Source of the DNA: Sulfurimonas gotlandica GD1
GTDB lineage: Bacteria > Campylobacterota > Campylobacteria > Campylobacterales > Sulfurimonadaceae
Direction: 5' to 3'
DNA: 64,000 bases
Assembly (NCBI RefSeq): GCF_000242915.1
Contig: NZ_AFRZ01000001.1
Coordinates: forward strand, 2,604,001-2,668,000
The notes beneath the pieces were generated by a model that made no database searches, was not told the origin of the DNA, and saw nothing but the letters and a program-made list of their open reading frames with translations. The translations under genes and the position numbers were made by a program. Positions 26,281-34,916 of the stretch are shown here, one piece after another. Each line of letters begins with the position of its first letter. Position 1 is the stretch's first letter.

Positions 26281-27672
26281 ATGAATAAACGTACGATAGC
26301 CATTATTACCATTCTTCCTTTGATTGCCTTTTTGGCATATAGATTTAACTATGTACACTCTGATGTAGATGAATCACCTTCTTATGTTGGTTCTGATAAT
26401 TGTAAATCTTGTCACCAAACACACTATGAGAGTTGGAAGCATAATACTTTGCACCCATTAATCTTTCTCCCTATAACTGATCTATCTCAGATTGTAGGTG
26501 ATTTTGAACAAAACAATCCTCTTGTAACTTTTAAAAAAGAAGAGATAACTCATGTTGTTGGTTCAAAATGGGAGCAAGTATATATGAGAGTTATAGATGG
26601 AGAGTATTACCCATTTACAGCAAAGTGGATGATTACTGCTCAAAAATGGGTTCCATATAAAGTACATAAATGGAAAGAAACACCTGCATCTACTAAGTGT
26701 AACGGTTGTCATACAACCGGTTACGATGCAAAAACTTATAATTTTTCTGAGTTTGGTGTAGCTTGTGAAGCTTGTCATGGTGGTGGAAGTTTGCATGTAA
26801 AGCATCAGAACATGGTTGTAGACACTGAGTGTGTGGCTTGTCATCGTAAACCTCACGTTGGAGAGGCAGATATAGTTGTATCTACTAAATCAACAGTATG
26901 TGGTCAGTGTCATAGTCGTGGTCAAAGCGTGAGAAAAGACTTAGATGGAAAAACAACATCATTTAATTTTCCTTTGGAGTATAAACCAGGAAATAATATT
27001 AGTGATACTTTTGTTGCATCTACAATCAACAATGATAAAAAAGGCAAAAATTGGTGGTGTAATGGTGTTTCTAAAAACCGTCATCAAGAGTTTGCAGATT
27101 TTTCGTTTTCAAAACATGCTAACTCTTTGGACGATTTAAGACAGAAAAAGAACCCTCATGGTGGAGAGAAAAATGATGACTGTCTGAAGTGTCACTCTCA
27201 AGATTATCGTTCAGCAAAAAAAGATGAAAAACCAACCCTCAAAACAGCTAAACATGGGCTTACTTGTGTGACATGTCATGAGCCACATGGAATAGATAGA
27301 AATATTAAAGGAAATGCAGGGCCTAATAAGTGTGGCGAATGTCACCTTAATACATATGCGACACTTGATCATAAAAATAATAACAAAAGAGCTGAGATAC
27401 ACTTCCCATGTCCGGTAGATAAAGTAAGCTGTGCTGATTGTCATATGCCGCGTATCGTTAAGACAGGTGGTGATTTCACGATTAGGAGTCATGCTTTTAG
27501 AATTATCCCGCCTTCAGCATCTATCAAATATGAGATGCCTAATTCTTGCCAAAATAGTGGCTGTCATGCTGATAAATCTCACGAAGAAATGAGTAGAATT
27601 TTTCATAAAAGTTATCCAAATTATCAACTAAAATCAATTAAAGAAGTCCTAAAAGAGGGCAAGAAAAAGTAA
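26281..27672 (+). CDS. Multiheme cytochrome c, up to ten haems
   Basis: A 463-residue exported protein with an N-terminal signal anchor (residues 5-20). Nine CxxCH haem sites are visible in order (CKSCH, CNGCH, CEACH, CVACH, CGQCH, CLKCH, CVTCH, CGECH, CADCH), plus a tenth possible site CQNSGCH, which is the rarer CX4CH spacing. The layout resembles cytochrome c554/tetrahaem-type electron carriers that work in the periplasm; NrfA-type CxxCK sites are absent, so it is not obviously a nitrite reductase. The stop TAA shares its last base with the ATG of the next gene, a diguanylate cyclase (TAATG), which implies co-translation. The redox partner is unknown. Confidence 0.9.
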   Translation: MNKRTIAIITILPLIAFLAYRFNYVHSDVDESPSYVGSDNCKSCHQTHYESWKHNTLHPLIFLPITDLSQIVGDFEQNNPLVTFKKEEITHVVGSKWEQVYMRVIDGEYYPFTAKWMITAQKWVPYKVHKWKETPASTKCNGCHTTGYDAKTYNFSEFGVACEACHGGGSLHVKHQNMVVDTECVACHRKPHVGEADIVVSTKSTVCGQCHSRGQSVRKDLDGKTTSFNFPLEYKPGNNISDTFVASTINNDKKGKNWWCNGVSKNRHQEFADFSFSKHANSLDDLRQKKNPHGGEKNDDCLKCHSQDYRSAKKDEKPTLKTAKHGLTCVTCHEPHGIDRNIKGNAGPNKCGECHLNTYATLDHKNNNKRAEIHFPCPVDKVSCADCHMPRIVKTGGDFTIRSHAFRIIPPSASIKYEMPNSCQNSGCHADKSHEEMSRIFHKSYPNYQLKSIKEVLKEGKKK

Positions 27673-29663
27673 TGAAAAAACGCTTTTTATTCCCTATTGC
27701 TCTTAAAATATCCATATTTTTTATGGTTGTTTTATTAGTAATACTTTTTGGGAGTGCTTACTACGTTAGTAAAGAGAGTGATAGTACTGTAAATAATATG
27801 ATTAATGGACAGTTTAAGCAGGCCTTGAATATGGCAGAAAATCATATTGAACTAATCGAGCAGATGAATAAAACACTTGTAAATAATTTAGCTGAAGATC
27901 ATGAATTAATTAATTATATTGTTACAAAAAACACAGATAAACTAAAAGATTTAATAGTTGACAAACGCTATGATATACAGTGTGACCAGATAATTTTACT
28001 TGATAACAAAGCAAATGTAATAACACAATCAGGAAGTGCACCTTTTGATGGAGAAAAGCTACAAAATCTCGAAATTGTAGAAAAAACGTTAAATCAACAT
28101 ACTTCATTTACAACTATTATAAGACAGTTTGATATCTTTGTTCTTTATGCTTCTGCACCTATTGTGATTGCTAATAAACAGAATGGAATGGTTCTTATTG
28201 GTTTTAGCATTAATAATAATATGATGAAAAATATTAAAAAAGATACAGTTATGGATTTTACTGTAATTGGTGATAGAACAGTAGCTGCCACATCGCTAAA
28301 AGTTGCTAATGAACTTATGAAAACTTTGCCAATCCCTTATATGGATTATCTCTGGCTTTTGAAATATCCTGATAGGTTTTATGAGGCGAAGATAGGAAAT
28401 AAAGACTACTATTTAACTGCTCGTCCTCTAAAAAACATGGATGTAACCTCTACAGCTTCTTTTATGATGGCATATCCTTCTGCTGAGATTAAAAAACATG
28501 AAGAGCATCTTTTTAATTCAATCTTATTAGCAACATTTTCCGCACTTGGTTTTTCTATCATAGTTGTATTTGTATTTGCCAGAAAAATCCGAAGTATATT
28601 CAAAATGATGATTTCGCAAACTCAAAAAATTAAAGATGGAGATTATGAACAGGGTTTAGAACTTCACACTAATGATGAGTTTGAGCTTCTCTCACGAAAC
28701 TTTAATTCTATGAGTAAATCATTGCAAAAACAACGTAAAACAATTATGGACTACACAAACTCTTTAGAAAGTAAAGTAGAAAAAAGAACAGAAGAATTAA
28801 ATAAACAAAAAGAATCATTGGAGCATATATTGGATCTTCATAGCAGTATGATTTTGAGAATAGAAGGAGATAGAGTTATCTATGCAAATAGAGCTTTTCT
28901 GGATTTTTTCAATATAGATTCTGTCGGTTTTGTAAAGAACAAGAAATATTTATGTGAATTGTTTGGAGCAAAACTAGAAAATTGTGATGAATATAAATCT
29001 ATAAAAACCTTTATTACATCTTTTTTTGATGAGACAAAAAATACTATTTATTTACACACTAAAGATAATAAACGCAAAATATTTGAAATAAATTTTATAT
29101 CAATGCTTGGTAAAGAAGATAATGAGGTTGTTGTCTTTAATGATGTAACACGTTTAAGCAGCGAAAACGAGCGTTTAGAGATACAAGCTACTCGCGATGT
29201 ATTAACCGGACAGTATAATCGAGTGAAATTTAATCAAGAGTTGGATAAAGCACTTTATGCAGTAGATCGCTATAAAGAAGTTTATTCTTTAGTGCTTTGT
29301 GACATAGATAATTTTAAGAAGATTAACGATACTTACGGGCATGTCGTTGGTGATTATGCATTAGTTACATTAGCGAATATATTTTCTAAACGTATCCGTC
29401 CAACAGATATTTTTGCACGATGGGGTGGTGAGGAATTTGTTCTTTTACTGCCTTCTACTGAGGCAAATGAAGCAGAGAGTTTTTCTAACTCTCTGCGTGA
29501 AGCATTAAGTGCATTTTCTTTTGAGCATTTTGGGCAACTAAGCTGTAGTTTTGGAGTAACAAAAATATTAGAAGATGATAGTGCTAAAAGTTTACTTGAG
29601 CGAGCTGATAAAGGTCTTTACTTCTCAAAAGCTCATGGTAGAAATATGGTTAAAGTTGTATAA
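27672..29663 (+). CDS. Membrane diguanylate cyclase with periplasmic sensor, HAMP and PAS
   Basis: A 663-residue protein: membrane segment about 10-31, periplasmic Cache-like sensor about 32-280, membrane segment about 283-303, HAMP about 304-355, a coiled coil to about 385, a PAS domain about 388-495 and a GGDEF domain with intact GGEEF at 585-589. RPTD nine residues before it forms an RxxD feedback site. It should make c-di-GMP in response to a periplasmic signal. The start overlaps the stop of the multiheme cytochrome gene by one base, which suggests that the cytochrome and the cyclase act together, perhaps reporting on redox state. The last 14 bases overlap the convergent transporter gene. 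Confidence 0.94.
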   Translation: MKKRFLFPIALKISIFFMVVLLVILFGSAYYVSKESDSTVNNMINGQFKQALNMAENHIELIEQMNKTLVNNLAEDHELINYIVTKNTDKLKDLIVDKRYDIQCDQIILLDNKANVITQSGSAPFDGEKLQNLEIVEKTLNQHTSFTTIIRQFDIFVLYASAPIVIANKQNGMVLIGFSINNNMMKNIKKDTVMDFTVIGDRTVAATSLKVANELMKTLPIPYMDYLWLLKYPDRFYEAKIGNKDYYLTARPLKNMDVTSTASFMMAYPSAEIKKHEEHLFNSILLATFSALGFSIIVVFVFARKIRSIFKMMISQTQKIKDGDYEQGLELHTNDEFELLSRNFNSMSKSLQKQRKTIMDYTNSLESKVEKRTEELNKQKESLEHILDLHSSMILRIEGDRVIYANRAFLDFFNIDSVGFVKNKKYLCELFGAKLENCDEYKSIKTFITSFFDETKNTIYLHTKDNKRKIFEINFISMLGKEDNEVVVFNDVTRLSSENERLEIQATRDVLTGQYNRVKFNQELDKALYAVDRYKEVYSLVLCDIDNFKKINDTYGHVVGDYALVTLANIFSKRIRPTDIFARWGGEEFVLLLPSTEANEAESFSNSLREALSAFSFEHFGQLSCSFGVTKILEDDSAKSLLERADKGLYFSKAHGRNMVKVV

Positions 29664-30552
29664 GTTTAAATAAAATCCATGTTGTTAAAAATGACAACAG
29701 TACTCCATATCCAACTATCGCAGAACTTAGCCTTGGTGCTAAACCTGCCATAGATGCTACAGCTCCTGCAGTTATCATAGGCCCCATCCCGGCTTCCATT
29801 ATAGAGACCATAGAAGCTTGATTATCCCATGAAAATATAAAAGATATAAGAATTGCTATGATTGGTGATAAAAGTAGTTTTACACCTAATGCACTAAAAA
29901 AAGGTTTTACATCTTCAGATGGCAATTTGAATTTTAGTTGCAGACCTACTGCAACGAGAGCAAGTGGGACTATTGTCCCTGCCAGTGAAGATAGAACACT
30001 AGTTATGACAGGATGAAAAGTTGTGCCGATAAAAAATAGTGCAACAAGTAGAGATAAAAATGGTGGGAATGTAATAATTTTAATCGCTATTGCTTTTACA
30101 TCTACATCTTTGGCACTTGAATAGTAGACTGAGATAAATGTTCCATAGGTAGATAGCATTATAAATGATCCAAGTTGGTCATACATTAAAACGTAAGGCA
30201 GTGCAGAATCACCAAAATATGCTTGAATAACTGGAATACCTACAAATGAAGTGTTTCCCAAAACACCAACAAGCATCAAAGCTCCGGTGATTTCTTTAGA
30301 AAATTTTAAAATCTTTGAGATATAAAAAATAACAAGAGCACTGATGCCCATAACTAGCCATGCTATGATAATAGGTATAAGAACTTCAAAAGAAAAACTT
30401 AGTTTTGGTATCTGCAGCAGAGCCATTGCCGGTAGTGAGATGTACAAAATAAATTGATTTAATATGATGGGAGTATCTTTAGGGAAGATATCTCGTTTAT
30501 TAATGATATAGCCGATAATGAGCGCTACAAAGATAAGTGCAAAATTTTCCAT
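29650..30552 (-). CDS. AEC-family (auxin efflux carrier-type) transporter
   Basis: A 300-residue membrane permease with about ten hydrophobic segments. The family marks are the N-terminal GYIINKRDIFP and the middle LGNTSFVGIPVIQAYFG with the conserved Asn-Thr and Pro that break the transport helix. AEC carriers move organic anions such as malonate, malate or related acids; the substrate is not predictable here. It is translated from an ATG overlapping the stop of the HxlR regulator (TAATG), so both genes share a promoter. A role in exporting a product of the divergent redox genes is possible. Confidence 0.85.
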   Translation of the reverse strand: MENFALIFVALIIGYIINKRDIFPKDTPIILNQFILYISLPAMALLQIPKLSFSFEVLIPIIIAWLVMGISALVIFYISKILKFSKEITGALMLVGVLGNTSFVGIPVIQAYFGDSALPYVLMYDQLGSFIMLSTYGTFISVYYSSAKDVDVKAIAIKIITFPPFLSLLVALFFIGTTFHPVITSVLSSLAGTIVPLALVAVGLQLKFKLPSEDVKPFFSALGVKLLLSPIIAILISFIFSWDNQASMVSIMEAGMGPMITAGAVASMAGLAPRLSSAIVGYGVLLSFLTTWILFKLIQL

Positions 30553-30926
30553 TATCTTTTAAATAGCTTCACTTCACATGCATTGTCACCTGAGATAGTA
30601 CCATGCTCTTGAACATAATCTATACCCCAGTTAAACATACTTTCTAAAACAGGTCTTAGTTTTTTGCCAATAGGAGTAAGAGAATAGACTACTTTAGGTG
30701 GAACTTCCGGAAAAACTTCTCTATGGATTATCTTTTTACTTTCTAGTTCTTTTAGTTTTACTGTTAAAGTTTTTTGAGTTATCTCAGATATCTCTTCGTG
30801 TAGGTCTTTAAATCTTTTATCATTCTCAAGTAGATGCCAAATAATGCTCATCTTCCATTTGTCATTAAAAATATCTAGAGTTACTCCCACAGAGCACTTA
30901 AACTCTTTATCATTTACATAGTACAT
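30552..30926 (-). CDS. HxlR-family winged-helix transcription regulator
   Basis: A 124-residue MarR-like regulator of the HxlR/DUF24 group. Typical features are CSVGVTLDIFNDKWKMSIIWHL (residues 11-32) with Cys11 at the position of the redox-sensing cysteine known in YodB and related regulators, then RFKDLHEEISEITQKTLTVKLKELE (the recognition helix) and the wing PPKVVYSLTPIGKKL. It is divergent from a Fe-alcohol dehydrogenase, quinone reductase and nitroreductase gene series and co-transcribed with a permease. HxlR regulators with an N-terminal Cys repress azoreductase, nitroreductase and quinone-reductase genes and respond to quinones or aldehydes, so the same role is inferred here. Confidence 0.9.
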   Translation of the reverse strand: MYYVNDKEFKCSVGVTLDIFNDKWKMSIIWHLLENDKRFKDLHEEISEITQKTLTVKLKELESKKIIHREVFPEVPPKVVYSLTPIGKKLRPVLESMFNWGIDYVQEHGTISGDNACEVKLFKR

Positions 30927-30944
30927 AATATTCCTTGTTGTGTA

Positions 30945-30950
30945 ATTATA
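30945..30950 (-). promoter_or_regulatory. -10 element of the HxlR-transporter operon
   Basis: The minus strand reads GATATAATTAC, with TATAAT 18 bases before the HxlR ATG. The TSS would be very close to the start codon. An inverted repeat lies immediately upstream, so autorepression is plausible. Confidence 0.45.
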
Positions 30951-30955
30951 TCATA

Positions 30956-30995
30956 AAGTAAATTTAACTCCATTACTTACCTAAAGTATCGTAAG
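30956..30995. promoter_or_regulatory. Candidate HxlR operators in the divergent promoter region
   Basis: Two inverted repeats lie between the divergent promoters: AAGTAA (30956-30961) with TTACTT (30973-30978), and CTTAC (30976-30980) with GTAAG (30991-30995). They interlock through a shared TTACTTAC segment. HxlR proteins such as YodB bind TACT-N7-AGTA type palindromes, which these resemble in composition. The sites overlap or flank both -10 boxes, so one regulator could control both directions. Confidence 0.4.
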
Positions 30996-31017
30996 CAACA
31001 ATTAAGTTCATAAGCTA

Positions 31018-31023
31018 TATAAT
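31018..31023 (+). promoter_or_regulatory. -10 element of the alcohol dehydrogenase operon
   Basis: GCTATATAATTTTC contains TATAAT 34 bases before the ATG at 31058, followed by an AAGGA ribosome binding site. It is the plus-strand promoter of the HxlR divergon. Confidence 0.5.
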
Positions 31024-31057
31024 TTTCAAAAGTTAATAAAAATAAGGACACTCCAAG

Positions 31058-32203
31058 ATGAATGATTTTATGTATCACAATCCTACTACAATAGAATTTG
31101 GTAGAGCAAAAGAGAATAGTATAGGTCAATATATTAAAGAAGCAAATATCGAGAGTGTTTTACTTGTATATGGAACTGGTAGTATCAAGAAAAATGGACT
31201 TTATGAGAGAGTTATAGCATCTCTAAAGAGTAATGGCATCTCGTATGAAGAGCTAGATGAAGTTGTTAGTAATCCTCTTCTGAGTAGGGTAAATGATGGT
31301 ATAAAAATAGTAAAAGATAAAAATATTCAGGCTGTTCTTGGTGTTGGTGGTGGTTCTGTTGCAGACTCAGCTAAAGCTATAGCTGCTGGTGCGAAGTATG
31401 ATGGTGATGTATGGGACTTTTTTATTAATAAAGCACAGATAAGTGAAGCTCTTCCAGTATTTACGGTAATGACATTAGCTGCAACAGCTAGTGAGATGAA
31501 TGGTAACTCTGTTATTATTAATGATGAGACTTCTCAGAAATACTCTATTAGCTCTGTCCTTGTTAATCCTGTTGTATCAGTAGTAAATCCAGAACTTATG
31601 GCTACAGTATCAAAAGAGTATTTGGCTTATTCAGCAGTTGATATTATTGCTCACTCTATCGAGGTCTATTTTACAGCTTCACTGCACCCAAACTTTAACT
31701 CTAGAATAGTTGAGTCAATTATAAAGACAGTTATAGAGACCACGGAAGTTCTGATAGAAAATCCAGATGATTACGATGCAAGAGCGGAGTTTGCATGGGT
31801 AGCTATTCAAGCTCTTAATGGACTTACACCTGCAGGAACAGAGGGTGGAAACTTTCCAAACCATATGATAGAACACTCTTTATCTGCTATATATAACGTA
31901 GCTCACGGTGCTGGTTTATCTGTTGTAATACCGGCTTGGATGAAATGGTATGAAAATCAAAATCCAGAGCAATTTAAAAGATTTGCTAAAGAGATTTTCA
32001 GTGAAGAAGAATCAAGTAAAGGTATAGAAAAACTTGAAGAGTGGTTCGCTAAAATAGGAGCACCAACAACACTTGAAGCTGCAGGTATTCCTAGAAGTGG
32101 GATCCAAGCCTTAGCTCAAAATGCAAATGCTTTAGCATCTGTATGGGGAATTGGTGATATTTACTCTAGTGATACAATTGCAGAGATTTTAGAAAAAGCA
32201 TAA
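31058..32203 (+). CDS. Iron-containing alcohol/aldehyde dehydrogenase (YqhD/BDH-like)
   Basis: A 381-residue group III alcohol dehydrogenase. The nucleotide-binding GVGGGSVADSAKAIAAGA is near residues 95-112, and the metal ligands appear as Asp and His in VDIIAHSIE (about 196-204), His in NHMIEHSLSA and His in VAHGAGLSVVIP. Length and motifs match the YqhD/butanol dehydrogenase branch, NADPH-dependent enzymes that reduce toxic aldehydes. It starts the plus-strand arm of the HxlR divergon and is followed by a quinone reductase gene 11 bases later. Detoxification of reactive aldehydes is the most likely role; an alternative is fermentative alcohol formation. Confidence 0.9.
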   Translation: MNDFMYHNPTTIEFGRAKENSIGQYIKEANIESVLLVYGTGSIKKNGLYERVIASLKSNGISYEELDEVVSNPLLSRVNDGIKIVKDKNIQAVLGVGGGSVADSAKAIAAGAKYDGDVWDFFINKAQISEALPVFTVMTLAATASEMNGNSVIINDETSQKYSISSVLVNPVVSVVNPELMATVSKEYLAYSAVDIIAHSIEVYFTASLHPNFNSRIVESIIKTVIETTEVLIENPDDYDARAEFAWVAIQALNGLTPAGTEGGNFPNHMIEHSLSAIYNVAHGAGLSVVIPAWMKWYENQNPEQFKRFAKEIFSEEESSKGIEKLEEWFAKIGAPTTLEAAGIPRSGIQALAQNANALASVWGIGDIYSSDTIAEILEKA

Positions 32204-32214
32204 AAGGAATACTT

Positions 32215-32814
32215 ATGAAAAATGTATTAATTATAAATGGACATCAAAGATATGATGAAGTTGCCGAAGGTAACCTGACAAGAATGTATATTGACTCTGC
32301 ATCTGAGTTTTTTGAAAAGAATGGATTTAATCTAAAATATAGTGTGGTTGAGAGTGATTATGATGTTAAAGAAGAAGTTGAAAAGTTTGTTTGGGCTGAT
32401 TATATCTTCTTGCAATATCCTATTTACTGGATGGGTGTTCCCTGGATTACTAAAAAGTATATAGATGAAGTTTTTTCTGCCGGTGATCATAATGGTTTGT
32501 ATATAAATGATGGTAGAAGTAGAAGTGATCCAACAAAACGTTATGGCAGTGGTGGTTTGATGCAAGGTACAAAGTATATGATTTCACTTACATACAACTG
32601 CCCGACAAGTGAATTTTCTGCTAAAGACGGTTTCTTTGATGGTCTATCTTTGGATGAAGCAAATATTGCTACTCATAAAACATTTCAGTTTTGTGGTGCA
32701 GAACCACTAAAGACATACTCAGTTCATGATATATTTAAAGGTGACTTGGATATGATAACTGAATTAAAAAATTTTAATAATGTACTAGAGAAAAATTTTA
32801 TAGATGCTAAATAA
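32215..32814 (+). CDS. MdaB-like NAD(P)H quinone reductase, flavodoxin fold
   Basis: A 199-residue protein of the NQO1/MdaB flavodoxin-like family. Family patterns are INGHQ near residue 8, DYIFLQYPIYWMGVPWITKKYIDEVF (about 61-86) and the glycine-rich GSGGLMQGTKYMISLTYN (about 107-124), which together form the FAD/FMN site. Helicobacter MdaB is a two-electron quinone reductase that avoids semiquinones and protects from oxidative stress. Position between an aldehyde reductase and a nitroreductase in an HxlR-controlled region supports an electrophile-defence role. AAGGAAT precedes the ATG. Confidence 0.85.
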   Translation: MKNVLIINGHQRYDEVAEGNLTRMYIDSASEFFEKNGFNLKYSVVESDYDVKEEVEKFVWADYIFLQYPIYWMGVPWITKKYIDEVFSAGDHNGLYINDGRSRSDPTKRYGSGGLMQGTKYMISLTYNCPTSEFSAKDGFFDGLSLDEANIATHKTFQFCGAEPLKTYSVHDIFKGDLDMITELKNFNNVLEKNFIDAK

Positions 32815-32845
32815 AAAGTTACTATAAAGAAAACAAAGAGGATAG

Positions 32846-33718
32846 ATGGCTAAAAGAAAAATGCAAAAAGTCTACATAGAACTAACATCAAAATGTGGAC
32901 TCTCTTGTGATTTTTGCCCATCTTCTAACAGATCATTTTCTACGATGGACATAGACTTATTTAAAAAGTTGAACTTAGAAGTAAAAGCCTTTACTGATGA
33001 TATAGCATATCATGTAGTCGGAGACCCGCTTTTAGTTGATAATATCAAAGAATATCTGGATATTAGTGAAAATTGCGGTTTAAATGTACATATTACTACT
33101 GCAGGGTATTATCTAAAGCCTTGGCATCTAGATGCTTTGAATCATAAGGCGATTAAGCAGATAAATTTTTCACTAAATAGTTATCGTGGAAATAGTTTAC
33201 CTATCTCCTTGGAAGAATATCTTGAAAAAATAGCTAGTTTTACTTTGGCTTTTCGAGAGATTAATTCAAAATCTTTTATAAACTATAGACTTTGGAATGA
33301 AGAGAAAAACAACTCTCATGAAGATTATAATAAAGAAGTTATATCTATAATGTTTAATAAACTAGGTGTTGAATTATCAAAAGTTGAAGCTGATACAAAA
33401 AAAAGCTTACGAGTAATATCAAAAGTACTTTTTAACTTTGATTCTCTTTTTACTTGGCCATCTTTAGAAGCACCTTTTGTTAGTGATAAGGGCTATTGTC
33501 ATGGGCTTAGTTCACAAATGGCAATTTTGAGTAGTGGTGAAGTTGTTCCATGTTGCTTTGATTATGAAGCAGTTGTCAATCTTGGTAATATTAAAGATGA
33601 ATCTTTGGAAAAAATAGTTGCCAGCTCTCGCTCTTATGATATGATAGAGGGCTTTAAATCTGGAAACATCCTAGAAGAGTTGTGCAAACATTGTGCATAT
33701 AGAACTAAATTTGAGTAA
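32846..33718 (+). CDS. Radical SAM protein with SPASM-like C terminus
   Basis: A 290-residue enzyme. The radical SAM cluster is CX3CX2C at Cys17, Cys21 and Cys24 (KCGLSCDFCPSSN), followed by a partial barrel. The C-terminal 70 residues have PCCFDYEAVVNLGNIKDESLEKI and ELCKHCAYRT, the shape of a SPASM auxiliary cluster region. Such proteins modify peptides or carry out other radical chemistry, but no precursor peptide gene was found nearby, so the substrate is open. AGAGGAT precedes the ATG. It lies 31 bases after the MdaB-like gene and 22 bases before the nitroreductase gene. Confidence 0.85.
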   Translation: MAKRKMQKVYIELTSKCGLSCDFCPSSNRSFSTMDIDLFKKLNLEVKAFTDDIAYHVVGDPLLVDNIKEYLDISENCGLNVHITTAGYYLKPWHLDALNHKAIKQINFSLNSYRGNSLPISLEEYLEKIASFTLAFREINSKSFINYRLWNEEKNNSHEDYNKEVISIMFNKLGVELSKVEADTKKSLRVISKVLFNFDSLFTWPSLEAPFVSDKGYCHGLSSQMAILSSGEVVPCCFDYEAVVNLGNIKDESLEKIVASSRSYDMIEGFKSGNILEELCKHCAYRTKFE

Positions 33719-33740
33719 ACATTAATATTAAAAAGGAAAA

Positions 33741-34373
33741 ATGATGGAAAAAACATTTGAAGAATCATTGGGATTTAGACATGCCTGTAAGGTATTTGAC
33801 GATGAAAAAAAGATATCTGATGAAGATATAAAGTATATACTTGAAGCTGGAAGAAGATCTCCTTCATCGTTTGGGATGGAAGCTTGGAAGTTTTTGGTTA
33901 TAACAAATGAAGAGTTGAAATTAAAACTTAGACCAGCGTGTTGGAGCCAAGCTCAGATTACTACTTGTTCGCATCTGGTGATTATTTTAGCCGGTATTGA
34001 GTCTGTAAAACCTGAATCTGGAATTCCTAAGAAGAGATTTGCTAGACGTAATATGCCTCAAGAGAGTTTAGACTTTTATTTAAAACTATATGCAGAACAT
34101 TTAGCGGATACTCTAAGCAGTGATGAAAATATCTATGCTTGGACAGCTAAGCAGACTGCATTCGCAGGCGCAAATATGATGAGTGCAGCTGCAGTAAGAG
34201 GAATAGACTCTTGCCCGATAGAAGGTTTTGATAGAGATCAGGTTGAAGATATTTTAAACATAGATAAAAGTAAGTTTAGACTATCTATGGCAATTCCATT
34301 TGGATATAGATTAAATGAGCAGTCCTCACAGGTAAGACTTGATTTTGATGAAGTGGTAGAATTTATAAATTAA
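33741..34373 (+). CDS. Nitroreductase-family FMN oxidoreductase (NfsB-like)
   Basis: A 210-residue FMN enzyme with the family's N-terminal RHACKVFDDEKKISDEDIKYILEAGRRSPSSFGMEAWKF, including the R-x-x-x-x-F/Y start and the SPSSFGMEAW FMN-contact region (about 37-46). NFSB-like members reduce quinones, nitro compounds and enones with NAD(P)H. ATG 33744 is an equally good start one codon downstream, with AAAAGGAAAA upstream. It belongs to the same plus-strand run as the aldehyde and quinone reductase genes. Confidence 0.88.
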   Translation: MMEKTFEESLGFRHACKVFDDEKKISDEDIKYILEAGRRSPSSFGMEAWKFLVITNEELKLKLRPACWSQAQITTCSHLVIILAGIESVKPESGIPKKRFARRNMPQESLDFYLKLYAEHLADTLSSDENIYAWTAKQTAFAGANMMSAAAVRGIDSCPIEGFDRDQVEDILNIDKSKFRLSMAIPFGYRLNEQSSQVRLDFDEVVEFIN

Positions 34374-34399
34374 AAGAAACTATTTTAAGGGTGGATTAT

Positions 34400-34837
34400 A
34401 TGAAAAAGTTTTTATATATATTAATAGCTATTACACTTATGATTAGCGGCTGTGCAACAAATGAAGGTCCTGAGTATGATGGTAGAAATTATAATCAAAT
34501 AAAAAGATATGAAATTGGCACTGTAATTACATCTAAACCAGTCGTTATAAAAGATGATGGTTCCGGTAAATTTTTCGGTGCTTTAATTGGTACAGTTTTA
34601 GGTTCTTTAGTTGGCAGTGGAGCTGGAAAGACTTTAGCAACACTTGGTGGTGGACTTGGTGGTTATTATGCTGGAAGTGAAGTTGGAAAAGCCAATGGAG
34701 AAGAACTCAGTGTTGAGCTAGACAGCGGTGAACAAGTTGTAATAGTAATAAAAGGAAATCGCTTTGTTGCAGGTGATCGTGTGAAAATCATTAAAGATGG
34801 AAATAAAGTAGCACAAGTGGACAAGATAAATAAATGA
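34400..34837 (+). CDS. Glycine-zipper lipoprotein (SlyB/Pcp-like)
   Basis: A 145-residue lipoprotein. The signal ends in MISGCATNEG, with the lipidated Cys near residue 18. Residues about 55-95 (GKFFGALIGTVLGSLVGSGAGKTLATLGGGLGGYYAGSEVG, in pieces) form a glycine-zipper 2TM segment, as in SlyB/Pcp, followed by a small beta domain ending AQVDKINK. Such proteins sit in the outer membrane and affect envelope integrity. I choose ATG 34400 because AAGGGTGG (34387-34394) is placed correctly for it; the in-frame GTG at 34391 overlaps that site. It is probably the last gene of the run from 31.06 kb. Confidence 0.85.
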   Translation: MKKFLYILIAITLMISGCATNEGPEYDGRNYNQIKRYEIGTVITSKPVVIKDDGSGKFFGALIGTVLGSLVGSGAGKTLATLGGGLGGYYAGSEVGKANGEELSVELDSGEQVVIVIKGNRFVAGDRVKIIKDGNKVAQVDKINK

Positions 34838-34880
34838 GCGTATCGTATATGTTGTACTAATACTATAATATTTAATATGT

Positions 34881-34886
34881 TATAAT
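34881..34886 (+). promoter_or_regulatory. -10 element of the HD-GYP / hybrid kinase operon
   Basis: ATGTTATAATTAATTC contains TATAAT 30 bases before the ATG at 34917; another TATAAT lies at 34864-34869. No -35 is clear. It would drive both the HD-GYP regulator and the hybrid kinase genes. Confidence 0.45.
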
Positions 34887-34916
34887 TAATTCAGTTAAGA
34901 ATATTAGGATTAATTA

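Noticed and set aside
26281-27672. Multiheme cytochrome as a nitrite reductase (NrfA) or hydroxylamine oxidoreductase
   Set aside because: There is no CxxCK active-site haem motif as in NrfA, no NrfH partner, and the haem spacing is not that of HAO-like proteins; a plain electron-transfer role is safer.
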